64,000 nucleotides of DNA, taken from Sandaracinaceae bacterium. Lineage in GTDB: Bacteria; Myxococcota_A; Polyangia; Polyangiales; Houyiibacteriaceae. The stretch lies in NCBI GenBank assembly GCA_020633075.1, contig JACKEI010000007.1, forward strand, positions 77,607-141,606, read 5' to 3'. Each line of letters opens with the position of its first letter. Positions within the stretch are counted from its first letter, which is position 1. The notes under the pieces were generated by a model. The model did no database searches. It was not told the DNA's origin and worked only from the letters and a program-made list of their open reading frames with translations. Positions 45,991-54,201 of the stretch are shown here, piece after piece. A program made the position numbers and the translations under genes.

Positions 45991-46803
45991 ATGCTGATCA
46001 CGCCCCTCGACCGTGAGCGTCTGCGCGAGCAGTTCCTCACCGCCAAGCCCTTCCCACACGTGGTGTTGGACAACTTCCTGGACCCGGCCGCGGCCGCGCG
46101 CATCGCTTCGGCCTACCCCACCTTCGAGCAGGCGCGCGCCCTGGGCGACGAGTTCAAGGGCGTCAACGAGCACGGCAAGATCCAGGTCACGGACGCTGCG
46201 CGCTTCCCGGCCGCCGTACAGGAGCTCAACGCGGCGCTGGGCTCGGCGGCCTTCCTGGCAGACCTCGCGTACATCACCGGCATCGAGGGCTTGCTCTACG
46301 ACGCCAGCCTGGCCGGCGGCGGGATGCACGTGACGGGGCCGCGTGGGCGCTTGGACGTGCACGTGGACTTCAACTACCTCGCGTCGCAGAAGACCTACCG
46401 GCGCCTCAACCTGCTGCTGTATCTGAACCCGGAGTGGGCGGACAGCTGGGGTGGCGGTGTGGAGCTCTGGGACGAGCGCGTGACCCGCTGTGAGCGCCGC
46501 GTCGCGCCCATCCTGAACCGCTGCGTGCTCTTCGAGACCAGCGAGCGCAGCTTCCACGGCGTGGAAGAGGTGCGCTGCCCGCCCGGCATGGTGCGGCAGT
46601 CGTTCGCGGTCTACTACTACACGGAGCAGCCCCCGGCGGACTACCGCGGCGTGGACCACACCACCATCTTTCGGGCCCGCCCCGACGAGAAGCTGAAGCG
46701 CTACGTGCTCATGCCGGCCGAGCGCGCGCTGCGCGAGGTCCGCGCCCAGGGGCAGCGCGTGCGTCGCGCCCGAGAGAAGCTCACGCGCCTGGTCGCGCGC
46801 TGA
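45991..46803 (+). CDS. 2-oxoglutarate/Fe(II)-dependent oxygenase
   Basis: 270-residue prolyl-4-hydroxylase-like dioxygenase. The iron facial triad is visible as LDVHVDFN (His and Asp, residue ~123) and SERSFHGVEEV (second His, ~188). The 2OG-binding Arg lies in GMVRQSFAVYYY (~201). N-terminal FPHVVLDNFLDP is the usual family opening. ATG 45991 was preferred because CGGAG lies 6 nt upstream; a GTG at 45940 is possible. It could hydroxylate an amino acid, peptide or sugar-bound acyl group. Its 3' end overlaps the convergent M23 peptidase gene by 23 bp. Confidence 0.9.
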   Translation: MLITPLDRERLREQFLTAKPFPHVVLDNFLDPAAAARIASAYPTFEQARALGDEFKGVNEHGKIQVTDAARFPAAVQELNAALGSAAFLADLAYITGIEGLLYDASLAGGGMHVTGPRGRLDVHVDFNYLASQKTYRRLNLLLYLNPEWADSWGGGVELWDERVTRCERRVAPILNRCVLFETSERSFHGVEEVRCPPGMVRQSFAVYYYTEQPPADYRGVDHTTIFRARPDEKLKRYVLMPAERALREVRAQGQRVRRAREKLTRLVAR

Positions 46804-47797
46804 GGGCCGCACGCTCTCGCGGGACCTCGAACGCGACCCCGTCGTAGTCCTCCGCGAGGAAGGGGAGGGTCAGGCGCGACGCGCGCGGGTGCACGGCTTG
46901 GTAGGGGCTGGGGCGCTCGCGGAAGCGGGTGGGGAAGTACGCCGAGTGGAAGAGGTACGTGACCGCCCGGGCGTCGAGGTCCGGCGCGGCCTCGATCTCG
47001 CGGCGTGACTCGTCCGACAGGCAGGCCGCGAGCCCGCGGGCGATGGCGTCTTCGTTCCAGTCGGAGTCAGGCAGCGGCTCTCTGTCGGCTTCCGCGCGCG
47101 TGCCGAGGAAGGGCGCGGGCTCCGCACCGGCGAGCCACAGCGAGACCTCGCCGGGCGCGGCGAAGGGATCCACGTGGCGCCCGTTCAAGAAGACGTTGAA
47201 GTGCACGTGCGGGATGCCCCAGGGAAAGCTCACCACGCCGTCGACGCCGCTGTAGCCCGACAGTGCGACGAGCTGCCCGCGCGACACACGCTCTCCGACG
47301 CGCACCAGCGCGCGTGAGAGGTGGTTGGCCCCCGTGACCAGACCGCCGCCGTGGTCGATGAAGACCTTCAGCCCGCCGCGGTGGAACTCGCTGGACACGC
47401 GGCGCACCACGCCCGGAGCGCCGGCCACCACGCGCGTGCCGACGGGGGTCGCGAAGTCCGTGCCGTTGTGGCTGTCGTAGGTCATGCGCCCACCGCGGAA
47501 GTCACGCACCTGCGTCGCGCGCACGCTCCAGCCGTCCTCGGGGGGAGTCGGGGTGCGGTTGACCAGGTTCGAGATCAGCACGCGGCGACCGGCCGGCCGC
47601 TGCCCTGCCCAGACGCGCGGCCCCGGGACCCGCGCGAGCTGCTCGAGCGCGCTCACGCCCCACCTTGCCTTGGGCGTGTTGGAGTCGCCTCGCAGCATCA
47701 CCCACATCTCGCGCACCCGCTGTCGCGCCGGGGTCAGCCCGAAGATCTCGGCGACGCGCAGCGGTGGTTTGGCCTCGTCCTCGGCGTTGGGGACCAT
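46781..47797 (-). CDS. M23-family (LytM) metallopeptidase-like protein
   Basis: 338-residue protein whose central domain (~95-225) is a LytM/M23 peptidase fold. Zinc ligands appear as HNGTDFATPVG (His and Asp, ~109) and PHVHFNVFLNG (HxH, ~200), with GYSGVDGVVSFPWG before the latter. The family cleaves peptidoglycan cross-bridges. No signal peptide is visible at the N terminus, and the ~100 residues on each side match nothing I know. That is odd for a cell-wall enzyme, unless export uses another route. The ATG at 47797 is followed by a charged start. It is a single-gene unit. Confidence 0.82.
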   Translation of the reverse strand: MVPNAEDEAKPPLRVAEIFGLTPARQRVREMWVMLRGDSNTPKARWGVSALEQLARVPGPRVWAGQRPAGRRVLISNLVNRTPTPPEDGWSVRATQVRDFRGGRMTYDSHNGTDFATPVGTRVVAGAPGVVRRVSSEFHRGGLKVFIDHGGGLVTGANHLSRALVRVGERVSRGQLVALSGYSGVDGVVSFPWGIPHVHFNVFLNGRHVDPFAAPGEVSLWLAGAEPAPFLGTRAEADREPLPDSDWNEDAIARGLAACLSDESRREIEAAPDLDARAVTYLFHSAYFPTRFRERPSPYQAVHPRASRLTLPFLAEDYDGVAFEVPRERAALSARPGA

Positions 47798-47880
47798 GCT
47801 CTCAGTCTACAATTATGGCACTGAGTGTCAATTGTGTGGGCGGGTCTCGAGCGGCGTCCAGCACCCAGCGCGCGTGCGCG

Positions 47881-48264
47881 TCAGCGCTTGAGCTTGAGCA
47901 TGCGCATCGCCGCGCCGAGCTGGCGCGCGAGGGAGCCCAGGTTGCCCTTCTGGGTGAAGGCCCCGTCGAAGCCGTACTCCCGGTAGCGCGCCTCCTCCGC
48001 GGGGTCCGAGGTGTACATGTAGAACAGCGGCGGGGTGGCCATGCTCTCCACGGCAGCGCGCAGGTTCCCGAGGACCTGTCCGCCGTGCAGGCCGGGCATG
48101 TGCATGTCCAGGATCACGAGGTCGGCCCCGACCAACAAGCGCGCCGTGCCCACCGTCTGCGTGGTGGTCTTGATGGTGTAGCCCAGAGGCTCCAGCTCGG
48201 CGCGGATCTGCTCGAGGACGATCTCGCTGTCGTCGATGATGACGATGGTTCCTTTGCTGCTCAT
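47881..48264 (-). CDS. Single-domain response regulator (CheY-like)
   Basis: 127-residue receiver domain with no output domain. Conserved residues are visible: the acidic pair in IIDDSE (~10-12), the phospho-acceptor Asp in LVILDMHMPG (~51), the switch Thr/Ser in MYTSD and the Lys in TQKGN (~106). The start overlaps the stop of the sensor kinase gene by 4 nt (ATGA), so the two are a cognate pair. With no DNA-binding domain it should act by protein-protein contact or as a phosphate relay. Its target is not shown. Confidence 0.92.
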   Translation of the reverse strand: MSSKGTIVIIDDSEIVLEQIRAELEPLGYTIKTTTQTVGTARLLVGADLVILDMHMPGLHGGQVLGNLRAAVESMATPPLFYMYTSDPAEEARYREYGFDGAFTQKGNLGSLARQLGAAMRMLKLKR

Positions 48265-50423
48265 GGGGCGCTTCTTTCGGACTGAATGATGGAGAACTGG
48301 GTCCCACGACCCAGCTCGGAGGTGACCAGCAGGCGGTAGCCCGCGCCGCTCAGGTCGGCGGCGACGGCGTCGAGACCCACTCCCTGGCCGCTGAGCTCGT
48401 CGACGTCCGCGCGGCTGCTGAGCCCGGCGACGGCGACCAGGGTCGCGAGGTCGGTCCCCTCCACGGCGAGTCCCCGCGCCTCGGCGGAGCGCCGCAGCGC
48501 CTCTTCGTCCACGCCGCCCCCGTCGTCGTCGACGGTGATGCGCACGCCGTGCGTGGCGGGCTCGCAGCGCACGCGGATGACCCCCTGCTCGGCCTTGCCG
48601 GCCGCGAGCCGCTTGGCGGGCGGTTCGACGCCGTGCGCGATGGCGTTGCGCACCAGGTGGCTGAGCACGCCGCTGAGCACGTCGCTGAGCGACGCCGGCA
48701 CCGCGCACTCGCGACCCTCGATCACGATCTGCGCCTTGACCCCTGCCCGTTCGCACCAGCGCGGCGCGGCTTCCTGCACCAGGAAGACAAGCTCGCCGAA
48801 TGGGCGCGCGGCCAGCCGCTCGAGGTGCTCGCGCAGCGCCGGAGCCGCGCTGGGGATGAGCGTCATCACGGTCTGCAGGTCTCCACGGCGGACCGTGATC
48901 TGGTCCAGGATGGCGGCGCCGACGGGGCTCTGCTCGACGAAGAGCTGCTCGGCGTTGGCGAGCGACGCGCGCAGCTCCGCGATGCGCTCGACCATCTCGC
49001 TCACGGGGATGACCACGCCCGCCTTCGCGCTGCGCAGGTCGTTGAGGCGCGTCTCGATGGTCTGCGCGTGGCGCCCCACCGCCTCGAGGTCGAAGCAGCG
49101 CGCCTCGGCGCGCAGGGTGTGCATGGCGCGGAAGATGTCGCCGACCATCTCGCGCGGGACGACCTCCGCGCCGGACAGGCCCTGCTCGATGCGGCTGAGG
49201 CGCGTGCGCGTCTGCTCGAGGAAGCGCACGAACACCTGGCCACCCCCGGCGACCAAGCGCCGCATCGCGGCGACGGCGTTTTGATGCACGCGCTCGTTCT
49301 CACGCACGGAGCGCTCGAGCTCCCGCTGCGCGGTGATGTCGGTCGCGATGAGCAGCACCTGCTGCAGCCGCTCCCCCTCGAACACCGGGCGAAACAGCAA
49401 GCTGTAGCTGTGCTCGCGCCCGCCGCTCATGTGGCCCAGCTCTTCTGGAGCGAGCTCCAAGAGCTCTTCCCAGGCGCTTGCGCCGCCTCGGAACGCGGCC
49501 TCGCGCCACATGTCGAATGCCTCGCGCTCGATGGCGAGGCTGCCCTCGGGATAGAGCAGCGGGCCGATGTCGGAGCTGGGCGTGTCCCCGATGAACGCGT
49601 CGGCTTGGCGCGAGCGGGTGCCCTCCACCGAGCCGTCCGGACCGAAGAGCAGGATGACCTGACCCATGTGGTCCAGCAGCGTCTGCAGCCGCGTGGACGT
49701 CTCGGCGATGCGCGTCTCGCGCTCGCGGATCGCCGCCGCCATCTCGTTGAAGGCGAGCCCCAGGCGGGCCACCTCGTCGCGGCCGCGCACTGGCACGCGC
49801 GCGAGCTTGCCTTCTGCCAGCTCGGCGGACGCGCCTGCGAGCGTCTGCAGCGGCCCCGTGACCAAGCGCCCCAGCATGGCCCACAGCAGCAGCGCGACAC
49901 ACAGACCGAGAGCCGTGGCGAAGAACGCGATGGCGTCCTGGGCGGCCTGATGCGCGGCGCGCTCCGCCGCGAGCGTGACGTCCACGCGCACGCTCCCGAT
50001 CACGGCGCCGTCCGGGTTGCGCACCATGCGGGTCACGCTGATGAGGTCGTCCTGCACCGTCACGCTGGGCTCGGTCGGTGGCGCGGGTGCGTGGGGCGCG
50101 TCGGGGGTGACGCGCAGCTCGGCGGCGGGGGTCGGCGCGTCTCCCATCCACACGGCGCCATAGGCCACGCCGTCGGTCTCGCGCAGGCGCTGCACGTCGG
50201 CGGCCAGCGTGTCGGCGTCCCCGAAGAAGACGGCCGCGGCCTCGAACTCCGCGAAGAGCGCGGCGATCTGCTCCACGGTGTGGACCTTGGCGTCCACCAA
50301 GCGCGCCCACTCACGGCCGGAGATGACCGACGACGCGATCAGCCCCGCGGCGGCGATCACCAGCGCCATGCCGAGCACGAGCTTGGCGGCGAGGGGGAAG
50401 GCGCGCTTGCTGGGATTGGCCAC
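48261..50423 (-). CDS. Membrane sensor kinase with CheA-like phosphotransfer and ATPase parts
   Basis: 720-residue protein. A membrane helix near 13-34 is followed by a periplasmic sensor region (~35-170), a second helix (~175-195) and HAMP (~196-245). A PAS-like domain follows (~250-375, opening LQTLLDHMGQVILLFGPDG), then a helical stretch with HPt-like MHTLRAEARCFDL near 434. The C-terminal ATPase resembles CheA: HLVRNAIAHGVEPP near 589, DDDGGGVDEEAL near 630, GQGVGLDAV near 678 and GRGTQF at the end. No DHp H-box and no CheW-like P5 domain are seen. Phosphorylation of the HPt-like His, then the adjacent CheY-like protein, is the likely route. Confidence 0.88.
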   Translation of the reverse strand: MANPSKRAFPLAAKLVLGMALVIAAAGLIASSVISGREWARLVDAKVHTVEQIAALFAEFEAAAVFFGDADTLAADVQRLRETDGVAYGAVWMGDAPTPAAELRVTPDAPHAPAPPTEPSVTVQDDLISVTRMVRNPDGAVIGSVRVDVTLAAERAAHQAAQDAIAFFATALGLCVALLLWAMLGRLVTGPLQTLAGASAELAEGKLARVPVRGRDEVARLGLAFNEMAAAIRERETRIAETSTRLQTLLDHMGQVILLFGPDGSVEGTRSRQADAFIGDTPSSDIGPLLYPEGSLAIEREAFDMWREAAFRGGASAWEELLELAPEELGHMSGGREHSYSLLFRPVFEGERLQQVLLIATDITAQRELERSVRENERVHQNAVAAMRRLVAGGGQVFVRFLEQTRTRLSRIEQGLSGAEVVPREMVGDIFRAMHTLRAEARCFDLEAVGRHAQTIETRLNDLRSAKAGVVIPVSEMVERIAELRASLANAEQLFVEQSPVGAAILDQITVRRGDLQTVMTLIPSAAPALREHLERLAARPFGELVFLVQEAAPRWCERAGVKAQIVIEGRECAVPASLSDVLSGVLSHLVRNAIAHGVEPPAKRLAAGKAEQGVIRVRCEPATHGVRITVDDDGGGVDEEALRRSAEARGLAVEGTDLATLVAVAGLSSRADVDELSGQGVGLDAVAADLSGAGYRLLVTSELGRGTQFSIIQSERSAP

Positions 50424-50496
50424 CGAAAGCTCACGGTATCACCAGACGGGCCGCGCGAGGACCGTATTCGGCGAGCCAGACACCCCGAAGTGAGGC

Positions 50497-52629
50497 TCAG
50501 TACACTCCCAACAGGCGCTCCCGCGCGCGCGCCAGCATGCGGGCGCGGTCGGCGGCCAGTGCTTGCATGCGCTGGGACAACGCCTGCTGAGCTCGCGCTC
50601 TCGTGCTCCCGGGGTGCTCCGGCGCGCTGCGCTCGCGCAGACGCGGCAGCCCGTCGGGCTCCACGTCGGCGGTGTAGAGAGGCAGGAGGAGCGCACGCAG
50701 GCCGCGTGTGTGCAGCAGGTGGTCGAGCCCCGCGGGGACCAGCAGCAGGTCGCCCGCGCGCAGCGTGCAGCGGTGCACGGCGTCTTCGCCCAGCGACGAG
50801 AGCGCGACGGCCCCGTCCGCGAGCGGGACGATCAGCGTCGCCCGCCGCACGAGCGGTGGCTCGTCGTGGTGCACCGTGAAGCTGCGGCGGAGCGCGGCGG
50901 TGCCTCCGTCGAACACGCCTTGCTCCCGGCCGAGGGGGTCCAGCAACAAGCGTGTCGTCGCGGCCGAGACACCGGACCCACGCGCGGTGGTGCTCGCGGT
51001 GGTGCCGCCCGTGGTGTTCGGGCCGCCGTGGACCGGGGCGCGCGCGAGGGCGTCTTCCAGGGCCGCGACGCAGGTGGGGTGCGCGAGCTCGCGCAGCAGC
51101 GCGGCGGCCTCGCTGGGCAGCGCGCCCGTGAGCAGCCAGCGGGGCTGATCTGCGTGCGGGGGCAGGGCGAGACGGCCGCCACCCGCGCTGCCGCCGGGCG
51201 CCGAGCTGTCGTGCGGGGGCAGGGCAGTGCGGCCACCACCCGCGCTCGAGCCGGGCGCCGAGCTGTCGCGCGCGGCGTCGCTGCCGCTCATGCTCCACGC
51301 GCTCACGGGGCAGTCGGCGACGGCGCGCGCGATGGTCTCGAGCTGTGCCCGCGGCACCACGCCGCGCAGCACGGTGGGCGCGGCCGAGGACGCTCCGCGC
51401 GGTCCATGCGTGGTCTCGGGCGCGGCTTGCCGCAGCGTCTCCGCCAGCTCCGGCGTGGTCTCGGGCGCGGCCTGCCGCAGCGTCTCCGCCAGCTCCGGCG
51501 CGGGCCCCGCGTCGCCCCGCGCGCTGGCTCGGGCGTAGGCGCCGGTCCTGGCCTTCTCGCGCGCACGCTGGAGCGCGGCCTCCATGCGCTGCGTGGCGTC
51601 GTCCAGCGTGTAGCCCGTGGCGCGCGCGTGGGAGGCGTCCGAGCGGGCGCGCCAGGCGTCCGGGGGCAGCGTGGCCAGCGTCACCAGCGCGTCGGCGAGG
51701 GCGGCCGGGTCGTCGTGCGGGACCAGCGTCCCGCCGCCGCTCGGGAGCAGCTCGGGCGCTGCGCCCGCAGGGGTGGCGGCGACCGGCGTGCGGCAGGCCA
51801 TGGCCTCCAAGAGCGGCAGGCCAAAGCCCTCCGCGCGCGAGGCGTGCACGAACACGTCGCAGCTGGCGTAGAGCGCGCGCAGCGCCTCCGGCGTGGGCGA
51901 GACGTGGAAGTCCACCCAGCCAGGGAGCGCGCGCGCGGGGGGCGGCGCGCTGCGGCCGAAGCACACGGCGCGCAGCTCCGGCACGCGCTCCTTGGCCAGC
52001 AGCAGCGCGGCGCGCGTGATGTCGCCGCCCTTGATGGCCAGCGGGCCGACCTCCATGAAGCCCACCGTGGGTACCGCGTTGCGCGCGCGCGGGGGGGCGT
52101 GGAAGAGCGCGGTGTCTACGGCGTTGGGCACGTGCGAGAGGTCGCCGTCGCCGAACTCCGCGCGCGCGATGTCCGCCATGAACTCCGCGATGACGATCTT
52201 GTGCAGCGGCAGGCGCCAGGTCTGCTTCACCCGCTCGCGGGGCATGTCGTCGATGGTCCACTCCACGCCCTGCAGGAAGTAGGCGGGCGCCCCCTTCTCG
52301 GGCGGCAGCGCGGCGACCCACTCGGCCGTCTCCCACCACGTGGCCACGATCACGTCTGCGTCGGGGAGGTCCTCGGCGCGCACGGGCCGCGCGCGGTCCA
52401 GCACGCGGTGCTCGAGAGGCAGGGCGTCCAGCCAGCTGCGCCCGTCGCCCACGGGGAAGGTGCGCCCCTTCACGCGGTTGAGCAGCGTGCGCAGCGGGCG
52501 CGGCCGCGGGTCCGGCGCGCTCACCACGCACACCCGGTGCCCACGCGCCTGCAAGCGCTCCGCGTACGTGGCCACCACGCGGTTGCCACCCGAGAAGTTC
52601 GCCGTCTTGTGCACGAAGGTGATGCGCAT
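50497..52629 (-). CDS. GT4 glycosyltransferase fused to a double-stranded beta-helix (cupin/2OG-like) domain
   Basis: 710-residue fusion. Residues ~1-370 form a GT-B glycosyltransferase of the GT4 type: FVHKTANFSGGNRVVATYAE at the start and the donor site EGFGLPLLEAM near 275. Residues ~375-500 are a low-complexity linker with two pairs of tandem repeats. Residues ~505-680 look like a DSBH domain: RSFTVHHDEPPLVRRATLIV, then TLRAGDLLLVPAGLDHLLHT. An HxD-like pair and a later His could bind iron as in 2OG oxygenases, but the triad is not secure. The gene starts 3 bp after the flippase stop. It would couple sugar addition to an oxidation or binding step. Confidence 0.82.
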   Translation of the reverse strand: MRITFVHKTANFSGGNRVVATYAERLQARGHRVCVVSAPDPRPRPLRTLLNRVKGRTFPVGDGRSWLDALPLEHRVLDRARPVRAEDLPDADVIVATWWETAEWVAALPPEKGAPAYFLQGVEWTIDDMPRERVKQTWRLPLHKIVIAEFMADIARAEFGDGDLSHVPNAVDTALFHAPPRARNAVPTVGFMEVGPLAIKGGDITRAALLLAKERVPELRAVCFGRSAPPPARALPGWVDFHVSPTPEALRALYASCDVFVHASRAEGFGLPLLEAMACRTPVAATPAGAAPELLPSGGGTLVPHDDPAALADALVTLATLPPDAWRARSDASHARATGYTLDDATQRMEAALQRAREKARTGAYARASARGDAGPAPELAETLRQAAPETTPELAETLRQAAPETTHGPRGASSAAPTVLRGVVPRAQLETIARAVADCPVSAWSMSGSDAARDSSAPGSSAGGGRTALPPHDSSAPGGSAGGGRLALPPHADQPRWLLTGALPSEAAALLRELAHPTCVAALEDALARAPVHGGPNTTGGTTASTTARGSGVSAATTRLLLDPLGREQGVFDGGTAALRRSFTVHHDEPPLVRRATLIVPLADGAVALSSLGEDAVHRCTLRAGDLLLVPAGLDHLLHTRGLRALLLPLYTADVEPDGLPRLRERSAPEHPGSTRARAQQALSQRMQALAADRARMLARARERLLGVY
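51154..51267. repeat. Two tandem 57-bp direct repeats inside the GT4 fusion gene
   Basis: Units start at 51154 and 51211. They code, on the minus strand, for two copies of a 19-residue unit (DSSAPG.SAGGGR.ALPPH). The copies differ at several bases and the unit length keeps the frame. They lie in the linker between the glycosyltransferase and the beta-helix domain. Confidence 0.85.
51410..51499. repeat. Two tandem 45-bp direct repeats inside the GT4 fusion gene
   Basis: Units at 51410-51454 and 51455-51499 differ by one base that I can see (CTTGC versus CCTGC). On the minus strand they give two copies of PELAETLRQAAPETT. Near identity points to a recent slip or unequal exchange. Confidence 0.9.
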
Positions 52630-52632
52630 GGC

Positions 52633-54201
52633 TCAGGTCTCCGTGGGGTTCGGCTGGGCTGCTGCAGGGGCTGTGCCGGCGCCCGTCTCTCCGTGGGCGT
52701 GCGCCTCGGCGTGCAGCGCGTGCAGCGCCCGCCGCTCCCGCCGCAGGGCCAGTCGCGCCCGCAGCAGCGGCAACCCCAGCGGCAGCCAGGCCAGCGTGAC
52801 CACCAGCGCGATCAGCGCGGCGCGCAGCACCACGTGCACCTCGGCCGCCCGCAGCCAGGCCTCGAAGAGCGCCCCCAGCCCGCCAGTCACCGCCACCACC
52901 ACGCTGAGGCGCAGGTCGTTGGGCACGCCGGTGAGCTCGAGCTCGCGGCACGCCGCCGTGCACACCACGTAGCGCACGGCCTCCGCCACCGCGTAGCCCA
53001 GCACCGCCCCCGGAAACCCGAGGCCCGCGCCCTGCGCCTCGCCCAGGTAGAAGCCGAGGGGGATGAACCCAGCCATGGCCAGCACCTTCGCGAACGAGCC
53101 CGCGGCCACCCCACGCGGCAGGTCCGCCGCCAGCAGCGCCGCGCCGTAGGTGTTGCCCAGCACCAGCACCCAGCCGCCGGCCGCGAGGATCTGCACGGCC
53201 CAGCCCGCCTCGAGGTAGCGGTCGTCGTAGAGCAGGTCCACCGCCGTGGGCCCGCCCGCGATCAGCCCCGCGAAGGCCCAGCCCGCCAGCACCATGAGCG
53301 GCGTGCGGATGCTCTCGAACACGGCGCGGAAGTTCCCGTCGCGCTCGCGGATGCGCGCGTACACCGGGAAGATGATCTGCATGGACAGGCGGCTGAGCGC
53401 CTCACTGGGGATGGTCGCGATGACCACGCCGATGTAGTAGACGCCCAGCCGGTCGAGCGGCACCAGGCGCCCGAAGACCAGCCGGTCGGCCTGCCCCGCC
53501 AAGAAGGTCAGCAGCGTGCTCACGAAGATCCAGCGGCCGAAGCGCACCAGCTCCTTCGCCGCCGGACGCTCCCAGCGCAGGCGGTTGCGGATGCCCGGCA
53601 GGTACGTGTGGCTGAGCAGCATGCGCACGCCCGTGGTGACCAGCGCGCCCGCCACCAGCGCCAGCACGGAGCGGTCCACCAGCGCCCAGATCACCATGGT
53701 GCCCAGGCCGGCCACCTGCGCCACGATCAGCGAGATCTCGATGCGCCGTACGTCCAGCTGACGGTTGAGCGTGAAGAGCTTGGTGGAGTTGAAGCCCGCC
53801 AAGAGCGCCGTGGCCGACACGATGGGCAGCAGCCACGCCAGCTGCGGCTCCTCGTAGAACGCCGCGAACGGCAGGGCCAGCGCGCAGGCCACGCCCCAGA
53901 TGCAGAGGCCGCGCCCCACCTGAAGCGTCCAGGCCGTGTTCACGAAGGCGTCGTCCTCGCGCTCGTTCTGGATGAGGCTGGGCCCGATGCCCACGTCGCT
54001 GAACAGCTCGAGCCCCTGCAGCACGGTGGACATGAGCGCCATCACGCCGAAGGCCTCTTCGAAGAGCAGGCGCGTGAGGATCAGGTTGCCCAGCAGACGG
54101 ATCAGCTGCGCCCCGCCGTAGCCCATGACCACCCAGAAGGCGCCACGCTCCGCGCGCCCCTCGAGGGGACGCTCGTCTTCGGCCGGCGGTCTCTCGCTCA
54201 C
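52633..54201 (-). CDS. wzx: Wzx-type polysaccharide flippase
   Basis: 522-residue MOP-superfamily membrane protein that would flip lipid-linked repeat units across the inner membrane. About twelve to fourteen hydrophobic helices fill residues ~20-480. FWVVMGYGGAQLIRLLGNLI at the N terminus, SDVGIGPSLIQ near 68 and FGRWIFVSTLLTFLAGQADR near 215-235 are typical of the PST/MviN-like group. The cytoplasmic N terminus is acidic and the tail is Ala/His-rich. The GTG start was set by the GTGA overlap with the polymerase gene; the frame extends much further upstream only as antisense-quality sequence. It is followed after 3 bp by the GT4 fusion gene. Confidence 0.9.
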   Translation of the reverse strand: MSERPPAEDERPLEGRAERGAFWVVMGYGGAQLIRLLGNLILTRLLFEEAFGVMALMSTVLQGLELFSDVGIGPSLIQNEREDDAFVNTAWTLQVGRGLCIWGVACALALPFAAFYEEPQLAWLLPIVSATALLAGFNSTKLFTLNRQLDVRRIEISLIVAQVAGLGTMVIWALVDRSVLALVAGALVTTGVRMLLSHTYLPGIRNRLRWERPAAKELVRFGRWIFVSTLLTFLAGQADRLVFGRLVPLDRLGVYYIGVVIATIPSEALSRLSMQIIFPVYARIRERDGNFRAVFESIRTPLMVLAGWAFAGLIAGGPTAVDLLYDDRYLEAGWAVQILAAGGWVLVLGNTYGAALLAADLPRGVAAGSFAKVLAMAGFIPLGFYLGEAQGAGLGFPGAVLGYAVAEAVRYVVCTAACRELELTGVPNDLRLSVVVAVTGGLGALFEAWLRAAEVHVVLRAALIALVVTLAWLPLGLPLLRARLALRRERRALHALHAEAHAHGETGAGTAPAAAQPNPTET

